Part shown: piece by piece, positions 17,970 to 26,907 of the stretch
Layout: the number at the start of each line of letters is the position of its first letter
Numbering within the stretch: the first letter of the stretch is position 1
Source of the DNA: Planctomycetaceae bacterium
GTDB taxonomy: Bacteria > Planctomycetota > Planctomycetia > Pirellulales > UBA1268
Reading direction: 5' to 3'
Assembly (NCBI GenBank): GCA_947453375.1
Contig: CANGGT010000011.1
Span: 1 to 41,258, forward strand
DNA length: 41,258 bases
The notes under the pieces: generated by a model
Told to the model about the DNA's origin: nothing
The model's database searches: none
The model's input: only the letters and a program-made list of their open reading frames with translations
Made by a program: the position numbers and the translations under genes

Positions 17970-18392
17970 ATGCCCCCCCTTGCCAGGATGCTGTTCCCCG
18001 CCTTCGCGCTCGTCCTGCTGGCCGCCTGCGGTTGCAGCTCGCTTGTCCGCGAGCGGCTCGCCGACAGCCCCCTTCCAGGCGACACGCACTCCGCCGGGAA
18101 CGACGACACGGAGACCGAGCTCCGCGATGTGGCGGCGAAGACGATCCAGGGGGCGAAAGGCGGGGACGAGTCGCTGCTGCTGCCATCGCCCGGTGACACC
18201 TGGCTCGAGCGGCAGCGATTCATCTTCGCCAGGGCCTGGCAGGAGATGCGCCGCGACATGAACTACGAGAGCATCGACTCCTTCCAGGAGCTCACCCCGG
18301 AAGCCAACCGGGAAGTGCGGATGATGCGCGACGATCTCGCCGGGGCCGGGGGCGTCGTGACGACGACGCGACGCCGCCCCAGGAATCCCTGA
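17970..18392 (+). CDS. Predicted lipoprotein, unknown function
   Basis: 140-residue protein with a lipoprotein signal (ALVLLAACGC; lipidated cysteine at about residue 20). The mature part is acidic and helical with a Trp/Phe-containing segment WLERQRFIFARAWQEMRRDMNY at about 85-107, followed by an Arg/Pro-rich tail. No domain recognised. A second ATG at 17988 is possible; 17970 is preferred because it gives the longer positively charged start to the signal. It follows the first lipoprotein gene on the same strand. Confidence 0.75.
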   Translation: MPPLARMLFPAFALVLLAACGCSSLVRERLADSPLPGDTHSAGNDDTETELRDVAAKTIQGAKGGDESLLLPSPGDTWLERQRFIFARAWQEMRRDMNYESIDSFQELTPEANREVRMMRDDLAGAGGVVTTTRRRPRNP

Positions 18393-18434
18393 TCGGGCAT
18401 CGGCTGGCGACGCCCGCTGATTCGCGGCACTCGC

Positions 18435-18450
18435 CCTGCTATCCTGGGCT
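18435..18450 (+). promoter_or_regulatory. Candidate -10 element upstream of selO
   Basis: TATCCT at 18440-18445, 31 bases before the selO start, resembles a sigma70-type -10 box in otherwise GC-rich sequence. No convincing -35 box is visible, so this is tentative. Confidence 0.3.
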
Positions 18451-18476
18451 GTCCATCGCCCCCTGCAGGTCTTTGC

Positions 18477-19949
18477 ATGCCCTCCGCGATCGATGCCGCC
18501 GGCTGGCGCTTCGACAACTCCTACGCGCGGCTCCCCCCGGGGCTGTTCACTCGCTCCACCCCGGTGCCGGTGCGGCGTCCCGGGATCGTGTTCCTGAACG
18601 AGCCGTTCGCTACGAGGCTCGGCCTCGATGCCGCAGCACTCGCCGGGCCGGACGGCGCCGCAATCTTCGCCGGCAACGCGATTCCTCCCGGCGCTGACCC
18701 GATCGCCCAGGCCTATGCCGGCCACCAGTTCGGCCACTTCACGAATCTCGGCGATGGCCGCGCCATCCTCCTCGGCGAACAGATCGCCCCCGACGGTTCC
18801 CGCCACGACATCCAGCTGAAGGGGGCGGGGCGCACCCGCTACTCCCGCGGCGGGGATGGCCGGGCGGCACTCGGCCCGATGCTTCGCGAGGTCCTCATCA
18901 GCGAGGCGCTGCACGCCCTCGGCATCCCCACGACGCGGAGCCTCGCCGTCGCCTCGACCGGCGAAGCGGTTCTCCGCGAAGAGGCCCTCCCCGGCGCGAT
19001 CCTCGTCCGCGTGGCGGCGAGCCACATCCGGGTCGGCACGTTCCAGTATGCGGCGGCCGTCGGCGATCCGACGCTCCTCCCGGCGCTCCTCGCCCACGCC
19101 ATCAGCCGTCACGATCCCGGCCTCGCGGAAGCCGACGAACCGGCCCTCGCCTTTCTCGAGGCGGTCATCGACCGACAAGCCGCCTTGATCGCCCGCTGGA
19201 TGCAGGTCGGCTTCATCCATGGGGTGATGAACACCGACAACATGGCGGTGTCTGGGGAGACGATCGACTACGGCCCCTGCGCCTTCCTCGATGCCTACGA
19301 CCCCACGACCGTCTTCAGCTCGATCGATCGGCAGGGGCGCTACGCCTGGGCCAACCAGCCCGGCATCGCTCACTGGAATCTCGCCCGCCTCGCCGAAAGC
19401 CTCCTGTCGACGCTTCCCGGCGACGAGGAGGCAGCGCTCGATCGAATCAGCACCGTGCTCGCCACGTTTCCGGCCCGCTTCGCCGAGCACGCGCTGGCCG
19501 GCTGGCGGGCGAAGCTCGGCATGCTCACCGAAGAGGAGGGGGATCAGGCCCTCGTGACGTCGCTCCTGGCGGCGATGGAGGGGATCGGCGCCGACTTCAC
19601 CGCCACATTCTCAGGCCTCGCCGCCGCTGCCGAGGCTCCTGCCGCGTTCCCCCCCTTCGATGCCGGGCCCCTTGCCGACTGGCGCGCAGCCTGGCGTGCC
19701 CGGCTCGGTCGACAGTCGCAGCCCTTGGCTGATGCACGAGCGCTCATGCGGCGCACCAATCCGCTTGTCATCCCGCGCAACCACCGCGTCGAGGAAGCCC
19801 TCGCCGCTGCCGCGACCGGAGAGATGGCGCCGTTTGAGAAGCTGCTCGACGCGATCGCCCACCCGTTCGACGACACGCCGGCCAGTTTCCCCTACCGCGA
19901 CGGGCCGCCCCCGGGGTGCGGTCCCTACAAGACGTTCTGCGGGACGTAA
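18477..19949 (+). CDS. selO: YdiU/SelO family protein adenylyltransferase
   Basis: 490 residues, the usual length for the family (UPF0061). This pseudokinase-fold enzyme transfers AMP from ATP to hydroxyl residues of proteins, affecting redox homeostasis in the studied members. Visible motifs are AGHQFGHFTNLGDGRA near 81-95, QLKGAGRTRYSRGGDGRA (113-130) and HGVMNTDNM (248-256), the catalytic-loop equivalent. DYGPCAF (264-270) is the inverted DFG-like metal site. The C-terminus ends in FCGT, the cysteine form rather than the selenocysteine form. It stands alone; a C4-dicarboxylate carrier follows after 103 bases. Start ATG 18477 matches the conserved WRFDNSYARLP beginning. Confidence 0.93.
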   Translation: MPSAIDAAGWRFDNSYARLPPGLFTRSTPVPVRRPGIVFLNEPFATRLGLDAAALAGPDGAAIFAGNAIPPGADPIAQAYAGHQFGHFTNLGDGRAILLGEQIAPDGSRHDIQLKGAGRTRYSRGGDGRAALGPMLREVLISEALHALGIPTTRSLAVASTGEAVLREEALPGAILVRVAASHIRVGTFQYAAAVGDPTLLPALLAHAISRHDPGLAEADEPALAFLEAVIDRQAALIARWMQVGFIHGVMNTDNMAVSGETIDYGPCAFLDAYDPTTVFSSIDRQGRYAWANQPGIAHWNLARLAESLLSTLPGDEEAALDRISTVLATFPARFAEHALAGWRAKLGMLTEEEGDQALVTSLLAAMEGIGADFTATFSGLAAAAEAPAAFPPFDAGPLADWRAAWRARLGRQSQPLADARALMRRTNPLVIPRNHRVEEALAAAATGEMAPFEKLLDAIAHPFDDTPASFPYRDGPPPGCGPYKTFCGT

Positions 19950-20052
19950 GCGCTGCACCCACGGCGACGGTCGTCCCGGCTTGCTTGATCGACTCCGCAC
20001 CTCACAGGATGGGGCGGGGCGGGCTGATGGCCGGGCTATCGGAGGGATCTGC

Positions 20053-21378
20053 ATGGCGATCGGCATCGTGCTCCAGTTCCTCGTCGTCGCCATGGCGATC
20101 TGGATCGGGGCGCGCACCGGCGGCATCGGGCTGGGGCTGTGGGGGGCGGTAGGGCTCCTCGTTCTCTCGGCCTGCTTCGGCGTCGTCCCCACGGCGCCGC
20201 CGGTCGACGTCCTCCTCATCGTCCTCGCCGTCATCACTGCCGCGTCGGTGCTCGAGGCGGCCGGGGGGACGGAGGTCCTCGTCGGCATCGCTGAGCGCGT
20301 CATCCGTGCCCACCCGCGGCAGGTGACGCTCGTCGCCCCACTCACGACCTGGTGCTTCACGTTCGTCGCCGGGACGGGGCATGTCGTCTACCCACTCCTC
20401 CCGGTGATCTACGAGACGGCGCACCGCAGCCGTATCCGCCCGGAGCGGCCGATGGCCGTGGCGGCGATCGCCTCGCAGCAGGCGATCACGGCGAGCCCCG
20501 TGTCGGCGGCGACCGCCGCGATGATCGCGCTCTTTTCCGACCACGGTCTGGCTGGCTGGGGGCTGCCGCAGATTCTCATGATCTGCGTTCCTTCGTCGCT
20601 GGTCGGTGTGATCGCGGCGGCAGCGGTGTCGATGTTTGTCGGTCGCGACCTGGAGGACGACGCCGACTACCAGGCCCGTGTCGCGGCCGGCCTCGTCATG
20701 CCCCCCGACGAAGGCCCGGAACGCACCCCGGCCACGGCCGCGGGGCGCCGCGCGGTGGGGATCTTCCTCGCGGCGGTCGGCCTCGTCGTCCTCCTCGGCA
20801 TGCTCCCCGGACTGCGCACGCCCCCAGGAGGAGCGGAGCCTGTGCCAATGCCGATGGCGATCGAAATCGTGATGCTTTCGGCGGCGGCGGTGATGCTCGC
20901 GGTGACGGGGGTCAAGCCCGACGACGTGACGCGGATGGCGACGCTGCGGGCCGGCCTCGTGGCTGTGGTGGCGATCTTCGGCTTGGCTTGGCTCGGCGAC
21001 AGCTTCGTGGCCCACAACAAGGCGACGATTCTCCCGGCGATCGCGCGGTGGACGGAGGCGGCGCCGTGGACGTTCGGCATCGGCCTGTTCCTCACCTCGG
21101 TGCTCCTCTACAGCCAGGCGGCAACGACGCGGGCGCTGATGCCGCTGGGGCTCTCGCTGGGGATCGCCCCGGCCCAGCTCATCGCGCTGTTTCCGGCCGT
21201 CAACGGCTACTTCCTCATTCCGGCGACCGGCTCGCTGATCGCGGCGATCTCCTTCGATCGCTCCGGGACGACCCGGATCGGGAAATACCTCGTCAACCAC
21301 TCCTTCATGATTCCGGGCTTGGTCGCGACCGTCACGGCGGTGGCGACGGGAATGCTCTTGGCCCGAATCCTGTTCTGA
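20053..21378 (+). CDS. Dcu-type C4-dicarboxylate transporter
   Basis: 441-residue inner-membrane carrier of the DcuA/DcuB family, with about ten hydrophobic segments. Family hallmarks include the early LGLWGAVGLLVL segment, EAAGGTEVLV and HVVYPLLPVIYE. ASQQAITASPVSAA is the signature loop of Dcu proteins, and FNHS-type NHSFMIPG lies near the end. It mediates exchange or uptake of fumarate, malate, succinate or aspartate; the exact mode (DcuA- or DcuB-like) cannot be set by eye. A GGAGGG site (20041-20046) precedes ATG 20053. The longer ORF to 19660 runs over selO out of frame and is excluded. Convergent with the next gene (49-base gap). Confidence 0.9.
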   Translation: MAIGIVLQFLVVAMAIWIGARTGGIGLGLWGAVGLLVLSACFGVVPTAPPVDVLLIVLAVITAASVLEAAGGTEVLVGIAERVIRAHPRQVTLVAPLTTWCFTFVAGTGHVVYPLLPVIYETAHRSRIRPERPMAVAAIASQQAITASPVSAATAAMIALFSDHGLAGWGLPQILMICVPSSLVGVIAAAAVSMFVGRDLEDDADYQARVAAGLVMPPDEGPERTPATAAGRRAVGIFLAAVGLVVLLGMLPGLRTPPGGAEPVPMPMAIEIVMLSAAAVMLAVTGVKPDDVTRMATLRAGLVAVVAIFGLAWLGDSFVAHNKATILPAIARWTEAAPWTFGIGLFLTSVLLYSQAATTRALMPLGLSLGIAPAQLIALFPAVNGYFLIPATGSLIAAISFDRSGTTRIGKYLVNHSFMIPGLVATVTAVATGMLLARILF

Positions 21379-21427
21379 CGGCCAGGACTCGTGGCCGACG
21401 GTGATCACGCCGGACGCAGCCGTCGTG

Positions 21428-22525
21428 TCATTCGGCCGGCTTCTCCTCCGCGCCGCAATGCTCGCAGGCCGGAAGGAGCGTGTGCCGGACGCCTTTGCAG
21501 GCCGAGCAGGCCGAGAACAGCTGCAGGCCACAGGACGGACAGGCGTAGGGCTCGTCGCTCGCTCCAACCAACGGCCGCGATACGCGACGCAGGCTGCGGG
21601 GCGTCCAGGCCATGAAGCGGAGCGGGCCGCGGCGGATCGGGAAGCGGCAGCCGGGACAGACGAACGACTCGTAGGCTTCGCGGATCTGCTTCTGGCGTGC
21701 CCGTCCCCCGGGACGGGCGACGAGCTGGAGGAGCCGGGCGAGGAGCCAGGCGATCACGGCGAGGGAGGTGGCGATGAGGATGTAGCGGAAATACTCGGCG
21801 GGGAAGTACTCGTGCATCACGAAGAAGGCCCGCGCGAGCACCGCCGCGCCAAAGGCATAAACCATCGGCGCGTAGGGGCTGTTGCGGAACCTCGCGAAGA
21901 GGAGGCCGGCGAGGACGAGGAGCGGGGCGAGGACGCCGATCTTGATCGCCGCGAGCCGGAGCCGATGGCTCGTCTGCAGCCGCTGATATTCCTCGCGCAC
22001 CGGCGTCTGCACGACATTGACGTGCTCGAGGTGCTGGCGGAGCTCCTCGGCGATCGCCGCCTGTCGCTCCTGATGGTCCGAGATCGATTCGGTGAGATCC
22101 TGGTCGCGCTGCTGGTTGGCGAGAAACACCCGCTGGCTCTCTGCGAGGGCCTGCTGCTGCTCCTCAGGCAACTGCGTCTGCTGCTCGAGGCTCATCCGCT
22201 GCAGTTCGAGGAGCTGGCCAAGGGTCTTCTGGGAGGTCGCCGTGCTGTCGCGGAGCACCTGCCGGCGGCGCTCCTCGTTCTCTATTTGACGCTTGATCGC
22301 GGCCTGCTCCTCTCCGAGACGGGCCGTCGTGGCCGCCATCGCCGGATCGAGACGGTCGCCGCTGAGCCGATTCCAGTCAGGGCCGGGCAGACGGCCGATG
22401 TCCTGGAGGATGAATCCCAGCGCCCAGAAGAAGAGGAGCGTGAGCGCCAGGGAGAAGATCGCGATCAGCAATCGCTGCCACCACGTCCCGCGGTGCTCCG
22501 TCTCGATTGCCTTCAAGGTCGGCAT
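21428..22525 (-). CDS. Coiled-coil membrane protein with C-terminal double zinc ribbon
   Basis: 365-residue protein, family not recognised. Domain order: one hydrophobic helix (17-41); a Glu/Gln-rich coiled coil (about 65-185); three hydrophobic helices (193-211, 220-237, 247-268); then a cytoplasmic tail with four CxxC pairs (Cys290/293, 329/332, 340/343, 354/357). This arrangement suggests two zinc ribbons, and the coiled coil would face the periplasm if helix 1 inserts normally. Start ATG 22525 has a GGAGA site 8 bases upstream; an in-frame ATG at 22558 lacks one. Divergent from the small wHTH-like gene at 22738. Function unknown; mechanosensing or envelope scaffolding would be guesswork. 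Confidence 0.85.
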   Translation of the reverse strand: MPTLKAIETEHRGTWWQRLLIAIFSLALTLLFFWALGFILQDIGRLPGPDWNRLSGDRLDPAMAATTARLGEEQAAIKRQIENEERRRQVLRDSTATSQKTLGQLLELQRMSLEQQTQLPEEQQQALAESQRVFLANQQRDQDLTESISDHQERQAAIAEELRQHLEHVNVVQTPVREEYQRLQTSHRLRLAAIKIGVLAPLLVLAGLLFARFRNSPYAPMVYAFGAAVLARAFFVMHEYFPAEYFRYILIATSLAVIAWLLARLLQLVARPGGRARQKQIREAYESFVCPGCRFPIRRGPLRFMAWTPRSLRRVSRPLVGASDEPYACPSCGLQLFSACSACKGVRHTLLPACEHCGAEEKPAE

Positions 22526-22737
22526 GGCCACATCTCCGCTGGTCTCATCGCTCCCCATCCGGGGTGATCCCCGGGCAGTCCACTTCTTGAGCGTACCGCA
22601 ACGGTGCTTCACATCGCGCCGCCATTCCTTCGGCCTGCCGGGCAAACGGGCCATCGACCGACCTGCCGACGCCCCCCGCCGCGGAGGTATCATGGGGCAT
22701 CGATTGCCCCCGTCGCTCCTTCACACCCTTGGATCCC

Positions 22738-23175
22738 ATGACGAAGAAAGCCAAGACCGACTCCGAGACCCTCGAACCGGTCCACCTCGCTCCCGAGACC
22801 GTCCCTCCGCCGATCGCGGAACTCGCCAAGGTGAACAAGAGCGAGGAGATCCGGCTCGAAGCGCGGCGGATCCTCGATGCCGGCGGCAGCCCCCGTCCCA
22901 GGGACATCATCGAGATCCTGAAATCCCGCGGGATCGAGGTCGTCTCTCCCCAGGTGAGTCAGATCCTCGGCACCTTGGGCGTGGAACGGCGCCCGCGGAA
23001 GAAGAAACGCGACGCCGCTCCGCCGCGGCTCCCCCGGGCAACGACGGCCCCCACGCCTCCCTCCGACGAAGCCTTCACGCTCACCGATCTGATCGCCGCC
23101 AAGAAGTTTGTCGAGATGATCGGGAGCCCCCGGCGCGCGATGAGCCTCCTCGACGCGCTCGACAAGCTTTCCTGA
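22738..23175 (+). CDS. Small basic protein with predicted winged-helix-like segment
   Basis: 145 residues. The stretch NKSEEIRLEARRILDAGGSP at about 36-55 and the following PRDIIEILKSRGIEVVSPQVSQILG resemble a helix-turn-helix/winged-helix unit, followed by basic RRPRKKKR. A Pro-rich linker and a C-terminal helix (LTDLIAAKKFVEMIGSPRRAMSLLDALDKL) complete it. DNA binding is inferred from these features only. An alternative TTG at 22729 adds three residues; ATG 22738 is preferred although no strong ribosome site is seen. Similar short proteins are, to my recollection, widespread in Planctomycetota without assigned function. Confidence 0.78.
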   Translation: MTKKAKTDSETLEPVHLAPETVPPPIAELAKVNKSEEIRLEARRILDAGGSPRPRDIIEILKSRGIEVVSPQVSQILGTLGVERRPRKKKRDAAPPRLPRATTAPTPPSDEAFTLTDLIAAKKFVEMIGSPRRAMSLLDALDKLS

Positions 23176-23353
23176 TCCCGCGAGCGGCGCCGCCAGCAGG
23201 ACGGCGTCAACGCCGATCCATCCCTCCCCGTCTCCCACGGGTTTGGGTGGGCTGCGCCCTCTGACGCACCGCTTCGCCTACCCCTTCAACGGAGGGATGA
23301 CCCCGGACGATCGAACTTCTGAGGTTTCGACGTGTCCCCGGGAGACTCCGACC

Positions 23354-24151
23354 ATGCCTGGCTTTCGTTCCGCAGGATCCATGCCTGGTTGGCTCGGTGT
23401 GGTGGCGGGGCTCGTTTGCCTCGCTCCGCCATCCGGCGTTGCATCGGACGCCGATCTGGTCGTTCCCGACGTGATCACCGCCGCCGACGTCGTCTCCCCG
23501 CGCCGGTTCTACGTGACCGGCATCGTCGGATCGTCGTTTGCGACGCTCACCGACGACTTGGCCGGCAGGTACACCGGAGGCAGTGCCAACGGCACGCTGT
23601 TCACGGCCGGAGGCGCGCTCGGGATGGCGTTCGATCGTCCCTTCGGGGCGATCAGGGCCGAGGTGGAGGGGCGCGGCCGCGACTCGCTCCACGATACTCT
23701 GGCCGTCACGACGATCCCCTTGGCAACAGGAAGCGGCAACTGGGTGGCCGCCGACAGCTGGTCAACGATGGCGAACGTCTGGCGTGACTTCTCTGTCACC
23801 GACGACGTCGATCTCTATCTCGGTGGCGGCATCGGCGCCGGAGGCTCGACCTACGCGGTGAACGGGCACTACCAGCTGACCGGCATCGCCCCCGACTTCT
23901 TCTTCGGTGGTCCGGATACCGCGCAGAGCTTCGCTTGGCAGGCCGGCTGCGGCACCAAGTGGGCCCTCTCGGAACGGGTCGAGCTCGATCTCGGCTACCG
24001 GTTTTTCGCGCTCGGCGCCACCACCACGCCCGTGACGCGCATGGAAGGGCATTTCTTTCGGGGAACGGAGGATATCCGCCACGCCCTGACGGCCGGCGAG
24101 TTGCTCTTCTCGGTGCGGATCTACGAACCGTTCCGCGCCTTGCGACGCTGA
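23354..24151 (+). CDS. Outer-membrane beta-barrel protein
   Basis: 265 residues with a signal peptide (about 1-30, ending GVAS). The mature chain alternates hydrophobic and polar residues with Gly/aromatic-rich strands (FYVTGIVGSSFATL, DLYLGGGIGAGGS, VELDLGYRFFALG). It ends in a strand finishing VRIYEPFRALRR, consistent with an 8-10-strand OmpA/OprF-type or surface-antigen barrel. No specific substrate is indicated. ATG 23354 has GGGAGA about 9 bases upstream and opens the signal peptide; the upstream extension is not supported. Convergent with the esterase gene, 14 bases apart. Confidence 0.8.
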   Translation: MPGFRSAGSMPGWLGVVAGLVCLAPPSGVASDADLVVPDVITAADVVSPRRFYVTGIVGSSFATLTDDLAGRYTGGSANGTLFTAGGALGMAFDRPFGAIRAEVEGRGRDSLHDTLAVTTIPLATGSGNWVAADSWSTMANVWRDFSVTDDVDLYLGGGIGAGGSTYAVNGHYQLTGIAPDFFFGGPDTAQSFAWQAGCGTKWALSERVELDLGYRFFALGATTTPVTRMEGHFFRGTEDIRHALTAGELLFSVRIYEPFRALRR

Positions 24152-24165
24152 CGGCTACCCTCGGC

Positions 24166-25470
24166 TCAACGCACGGCATGCTCGCCGCTGACGACGAGCC
24201 CAGCCTCGTCGACGAGATTGAGATACCACGCTGTCGCTCCGGCGGGGATGACGGCAGTCGCCCGCCCCTCCGCGCCGTCGGCAGCGGGATGAATCGTGGC
24301 GGGCTCCGTTTCCCAGAGCCGATCCTGCCACCGGCCGGCGGCGGTGGTGAAGCAGAGCTCAGCGGTGCGGATCGGCCGCCCGCCGCGCCACGTCACCCAG
24401 GTCTGATTTTCGCCCGCCCCCTGCCCCGTGATCGTCGTCAGCCCCGGTGCCGCGGCGGCGGGGTGATCCCCGAGGATCGCATCGGCAAACGCCCGGATCT
24501 CCTCCGGATTCTCCCCCGCGGGGCCGTGGCCGTGGGGCATCCGAACCCTCAGGCAGAGCGTCCGTGCGCCTTTGGGGAGCCGGTAGGAGCGTTGCCAGGA
24601 GCCGGGCGGGTAGGCAAAGTCGTTGGTGCCGTTGACCCACAACATCGGCATCTCGGCGCGCGGGAGCCAACTCGCTGGATCCCACCAAGCCGACCACCGC
24701 GCTGCCTTCTCCGGCCCCATCTCGGCAAACCGTGCCAGCCAGGCCGAGTCGTCGGCAAGATAGCCGCAGCCGTAGACCGGCACGGCGAAGCGGAAGCGCG
24801 GGTCGACCCCCGCCGTGAGACAGGTGAGGTAGCCCCCCCAGGAGATTCCGGTGAGGCCGATGCGCCCGGCATCAACTTCGGGGAACGTACGTACGAGCGA
24901 ATGGGCAAGCACGATTGCCGACACGGCCTGATGCGGCCACTGGTCCGTGAGCGGCTCCTCGACTTGGCCGAAGGCGGCATCCCAGCCGGGGGGACCGCCG
25001 TCGGCATGGCGTTCCCAATTGCCATACGTTCCGCGTGGCACACACCCGCACAGATCGATGGCGATCGCCGCGTAGCCACGATCGTTCCACACCTTCACCC
25101 AGCGCTCGAAGGCCGTCCCACCGCCACCATGGACGAGGACCATCGCCGGGAGCTTCGTGCCGGGCGCCGTGGCCGGCGCTCCGTACCACGCGAACACGCG
25201 GGTCGGTCGCCCCTGGTATTCGGGCCCGGCAAAGAACAGCGGCCTGATCCGGTCATCCCCCTCTGGGCCGACCTGGAAACCGTCGGCCGGAAACACCTCC
25301 GGCACGCGCGACAGCCGCTGGAGATCGAACGCCGCGACGCCGAAGCGCTCCGCCGCCGGCGACGCGTCATCGGCAGCGATCATGGGCATCGGCCGCGCAC
25401 CGGCAAGGAGCAGCGAGACGAAGAGAACACTCCCCAGGCTCGACAACGGCCTCGACAACGAGTGCGACAT
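24166..25470 (-). CDS. Secreted alpha/beta-hydrolase (acetyl-xylan-esterase/DLH-like)
   Basis: 434-residue enzyme with a signal peptide (residues 1-33, ending MIAA). The fold is an alpha/beta-hydrolase. The oxyanion region VHGGGGTAFERW lies at 113-124, and the nucleophile elbow GISWGG contains Ser210. Asp284 in NGTNDFAYP and His313 or His315 in MPHGHG complete the triad. About 90 further residues form a beta-sandwich-like tail. Family members deacetylate carbohydrates or cleave other esters outside the cytoplasm; the substrate is not defined here. ATG 25470 has an AGGGAG site 9 bases upstream. A sulfatase, peptidases and this esterase together suggest a polymer-degrading lifestyle (inference). 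Confidence 0.88.
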   Translation of the reverse strand: MSHSLSRPLSSLGSVLFVSLLLAGARPMPMIAADDASPAAERFGVAAFDLQRLSRVPEVFPADGFQVGPEGDDRIRPLFFAGPEYQGRPTRVFAWYGAPATAPGTKLPAMVLVHGGGGTAFERWVKVWNDRGYAAIAIDLCGCVPRGTYGNWERHADGGPPGWDAAFGQVEEPLTDQWPHQAVSAIVLAHSLVRTFPEVDAGRIGLTGISWGGYLTCLTAGVDPRFRFAVPVYGCGYLADDSAWLARFAEMGPEKAARWSAWWDPASWLPRAEMPMLWVNGTNDFAYPPGSWQRSYRLPKGARTLCLRVRMPHGHGPAGENPEEIRAFADAILGDHPAAAAPGLTTITGQGAGENQTWVTWRGGRPIRTAELCFTTAAGRWQDRLWETEPATIHPAADGAEGRATAVIPAGATAWYLNLVDEAGLVVSGEHAVR

Positions 25471-25683
25471 GGCGGGTGCTCCCTGAGGAACGTGGTGGCA
25501 TCACGGCGCGGAGGTGGGGGACGAAAGGCCGCCGATGATGGCACGGCCTTCCGGGGAGACATCAGATTCGCTGATCGCGGTTCTTCCCCCCTGCGAGCAT
25601 ACCTCAGCGGGCCGCCGATCGGGCTTGAGCCACGGCGGCCGGAGTCCTACCCTGCCCCTCTTCCCTCCGGTGTGAAGGTGCTC

Positions 25684-26490
25684 GTGAACACGTTCATCCC
25701 GTTCCTGATCCAGCCCCAGGCCCGACCGACGCCCCGGCGCGGCGCCATCGCCATTGCCGGCTTGATGTGGTCGCTCGCGCTTCCATTCGGGGGCTCGCCT
25801 CCCCGGAGCGCCGTGGCGGCAGAGGATGCGAGTGCCCCCCCGGGCACCGAGTCTGCCGCCGACACCCAGACCGCTGTCGACCGCTTCGTCTCGCCTCACC
25901 CGGCGCTCGTGAGCGCGCCGCGGCGGACGAAGACCGGCCGCGGGCATGCAGGGGATCCGATCAACGTCGCGTTCGTGGGATCCGATCGGGAACTCCATCA
26001 CGCGCTCGCCCGGGGCGGATGGTATGCCGCCGATCCGATCACGCTTCGATCGTCGATGAAAATTGCCGCCGACGTCGTCCTGAAAAAACCCTATCCACAC
26101 GCGCCGGTGAGCGACCTCTTCGTGTGGGGGCGGAAGCAGGATCTGGCCTTCGAGCAGCCGGTGGGGCAAAGCCCCAAGCAGCGCCATCATGTCCGCTTCT
26201 GGCGGTCGGAGGCGCTCGACGAGGATGGCGAGCCGTTGTGGCTCGGTGCGGCGACGTACGACGAGCGGGTGGAGATCAGCCGGACCACGGGTGGGATCAC
26301 GCACCGCATCGGCGCCGCGGTCGATCGGGAGCGCAACAAGCTGCTCGTCGACACCCACCATGCCGGCACGCTCTCCGGCTACTACTGGGTCGACCGTTTT
26401 CACCGCGAGCTCAGCGGCACCAACGGCGGCGGCGATCCTTTCCACACCGACGGCCGCCTCGCTGTCGGCGTTCTCTCGCTCACCCGCTGA
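25684..26490 (+). CDS. LssY C-terminal-domain protein
   Basis: 268 residues. The part from about 105 on matches the LssY_C domain. Landmarks are DPINVAFVGSDRELHHAL, GWYAADPITLRSSMKIA, KKPYPHAPVSDLFVWGRKQDLAFEQPVG and RHHVRFWRS. The domain is named from the Legionella lss secretion locus, but its biochemical role is unknown and members occur without secretion genes. An N-terminal segment with a hydrophobic stretch (IAIAGLMWSLALPFG) ends in AVAA, so export is likely. I chose GTG 25684 because GAAGG stands 5 bases before it; GTG 25672 or 25678 remain possible. The longer upstream ORF is antisense to the esterase and is excluded. Confidence 0.82.
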   Translation: MNTFIPFLIQPQARPTPRRGAIAIAGLMWSLALPFGGSPPRSAVAAEDASAPPGTESAADTQTAVDRFVSPHPALVSAPRRTKTGRGHAGDPINVAFVGSDRELHHALARGGWYAADPITLRSSMKIAADVVLKKPYPHAPVSDLFVWGRKQDLAFEQPVGQSPKQRHHVRFWRSEALDEDGEPLWLGAATYDERVEISRTTGGITHRIGAAVDRERNKLLVDTHHAGTLSGYYWVDRFHRELSGTNGGGDPFHTDGRLAVGVLSLTR

Positions 26491-26557
26491 CCGGCCGGCG
26501 GGAACACGACACACTTTCCAGCGCGGGCCGACCGGCCGACAAGCGCTTCGCGGCCGC

Positions 26558-26797
26558 TCACTTCCGCTTCTTCGGCAGGTCCTTCGAGCCGGCCACGGTC
26601 ATGTTGAGGCCGATCTGGACGTCGACAGGCGTGCCACCGACGGAGACGGTGATCGTGCCGCTCGAGTACCAGCCGAGGGAGCCCGTGGAGAACTCCCGCG
26701 CGCCGGCCTCCATGACCACGCCGTTGATGACGACGGTGATCGGCGTGGCCTTCTCGAGAAACTCGGCGCGGGTCACGGGGCAGGTTGCTTTCGCCAT
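26558..26797 (-). CDS. Small conserved-looking protein, unknown function
   Basis: 79 residues with a strong GGAGGA site 8 bases before ATG 26797. Sequence runs MAKATCPVTRAEFLEKA then beta-strand-rich segments (ITVVINGVVMEAG, FSTGSLGWYSSGTITVSVGG, VDVQIGLNMTVAGS) and a basic tail PKKRK. It looks like a compact all-beta cytoplasmic domain with a single Cys near the start. No family recognised; real-gene status is supported by the ribosome site and clean codon pattern. It is transcribed in the same direction as the membrane gene and MarR gene upstream. Confidence 0.72.
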   Translation of the reverse strand: MAKATCPVTRAEFLEKATPITVVINGVVMEAGAREFSTGSLGWYSSGTITVSVGGTPVDVQIGLNMTVAGSKDLPKKRK

Positions 26798-26907
26798 CGT
26801 TGGATCCTCCAGCGGGGCATTATCGGCCCCGACCGGAAGTCTGGAAGTGCCGTGCCGGCAAGTTCGGACTCGATCCCATCGCCCTGGAAAGGAGCCGAGG
26901 GGGCTTG

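Noticed and set aside
21379-21397. CGGCCA/TGGCCG hairpin between convergent dicarboxylate-carrier and zinc-ribbon genes
   Set aside because: Short stem and no T-run on either strand; too weak to call a terminator.
23935-25683. Long plus-strand extension before the LssY_C gene
   Set aside because: It is antisense to the esterase and starts within the beta-barrel gene; only the part after 25684 has a family match and signal sequence.
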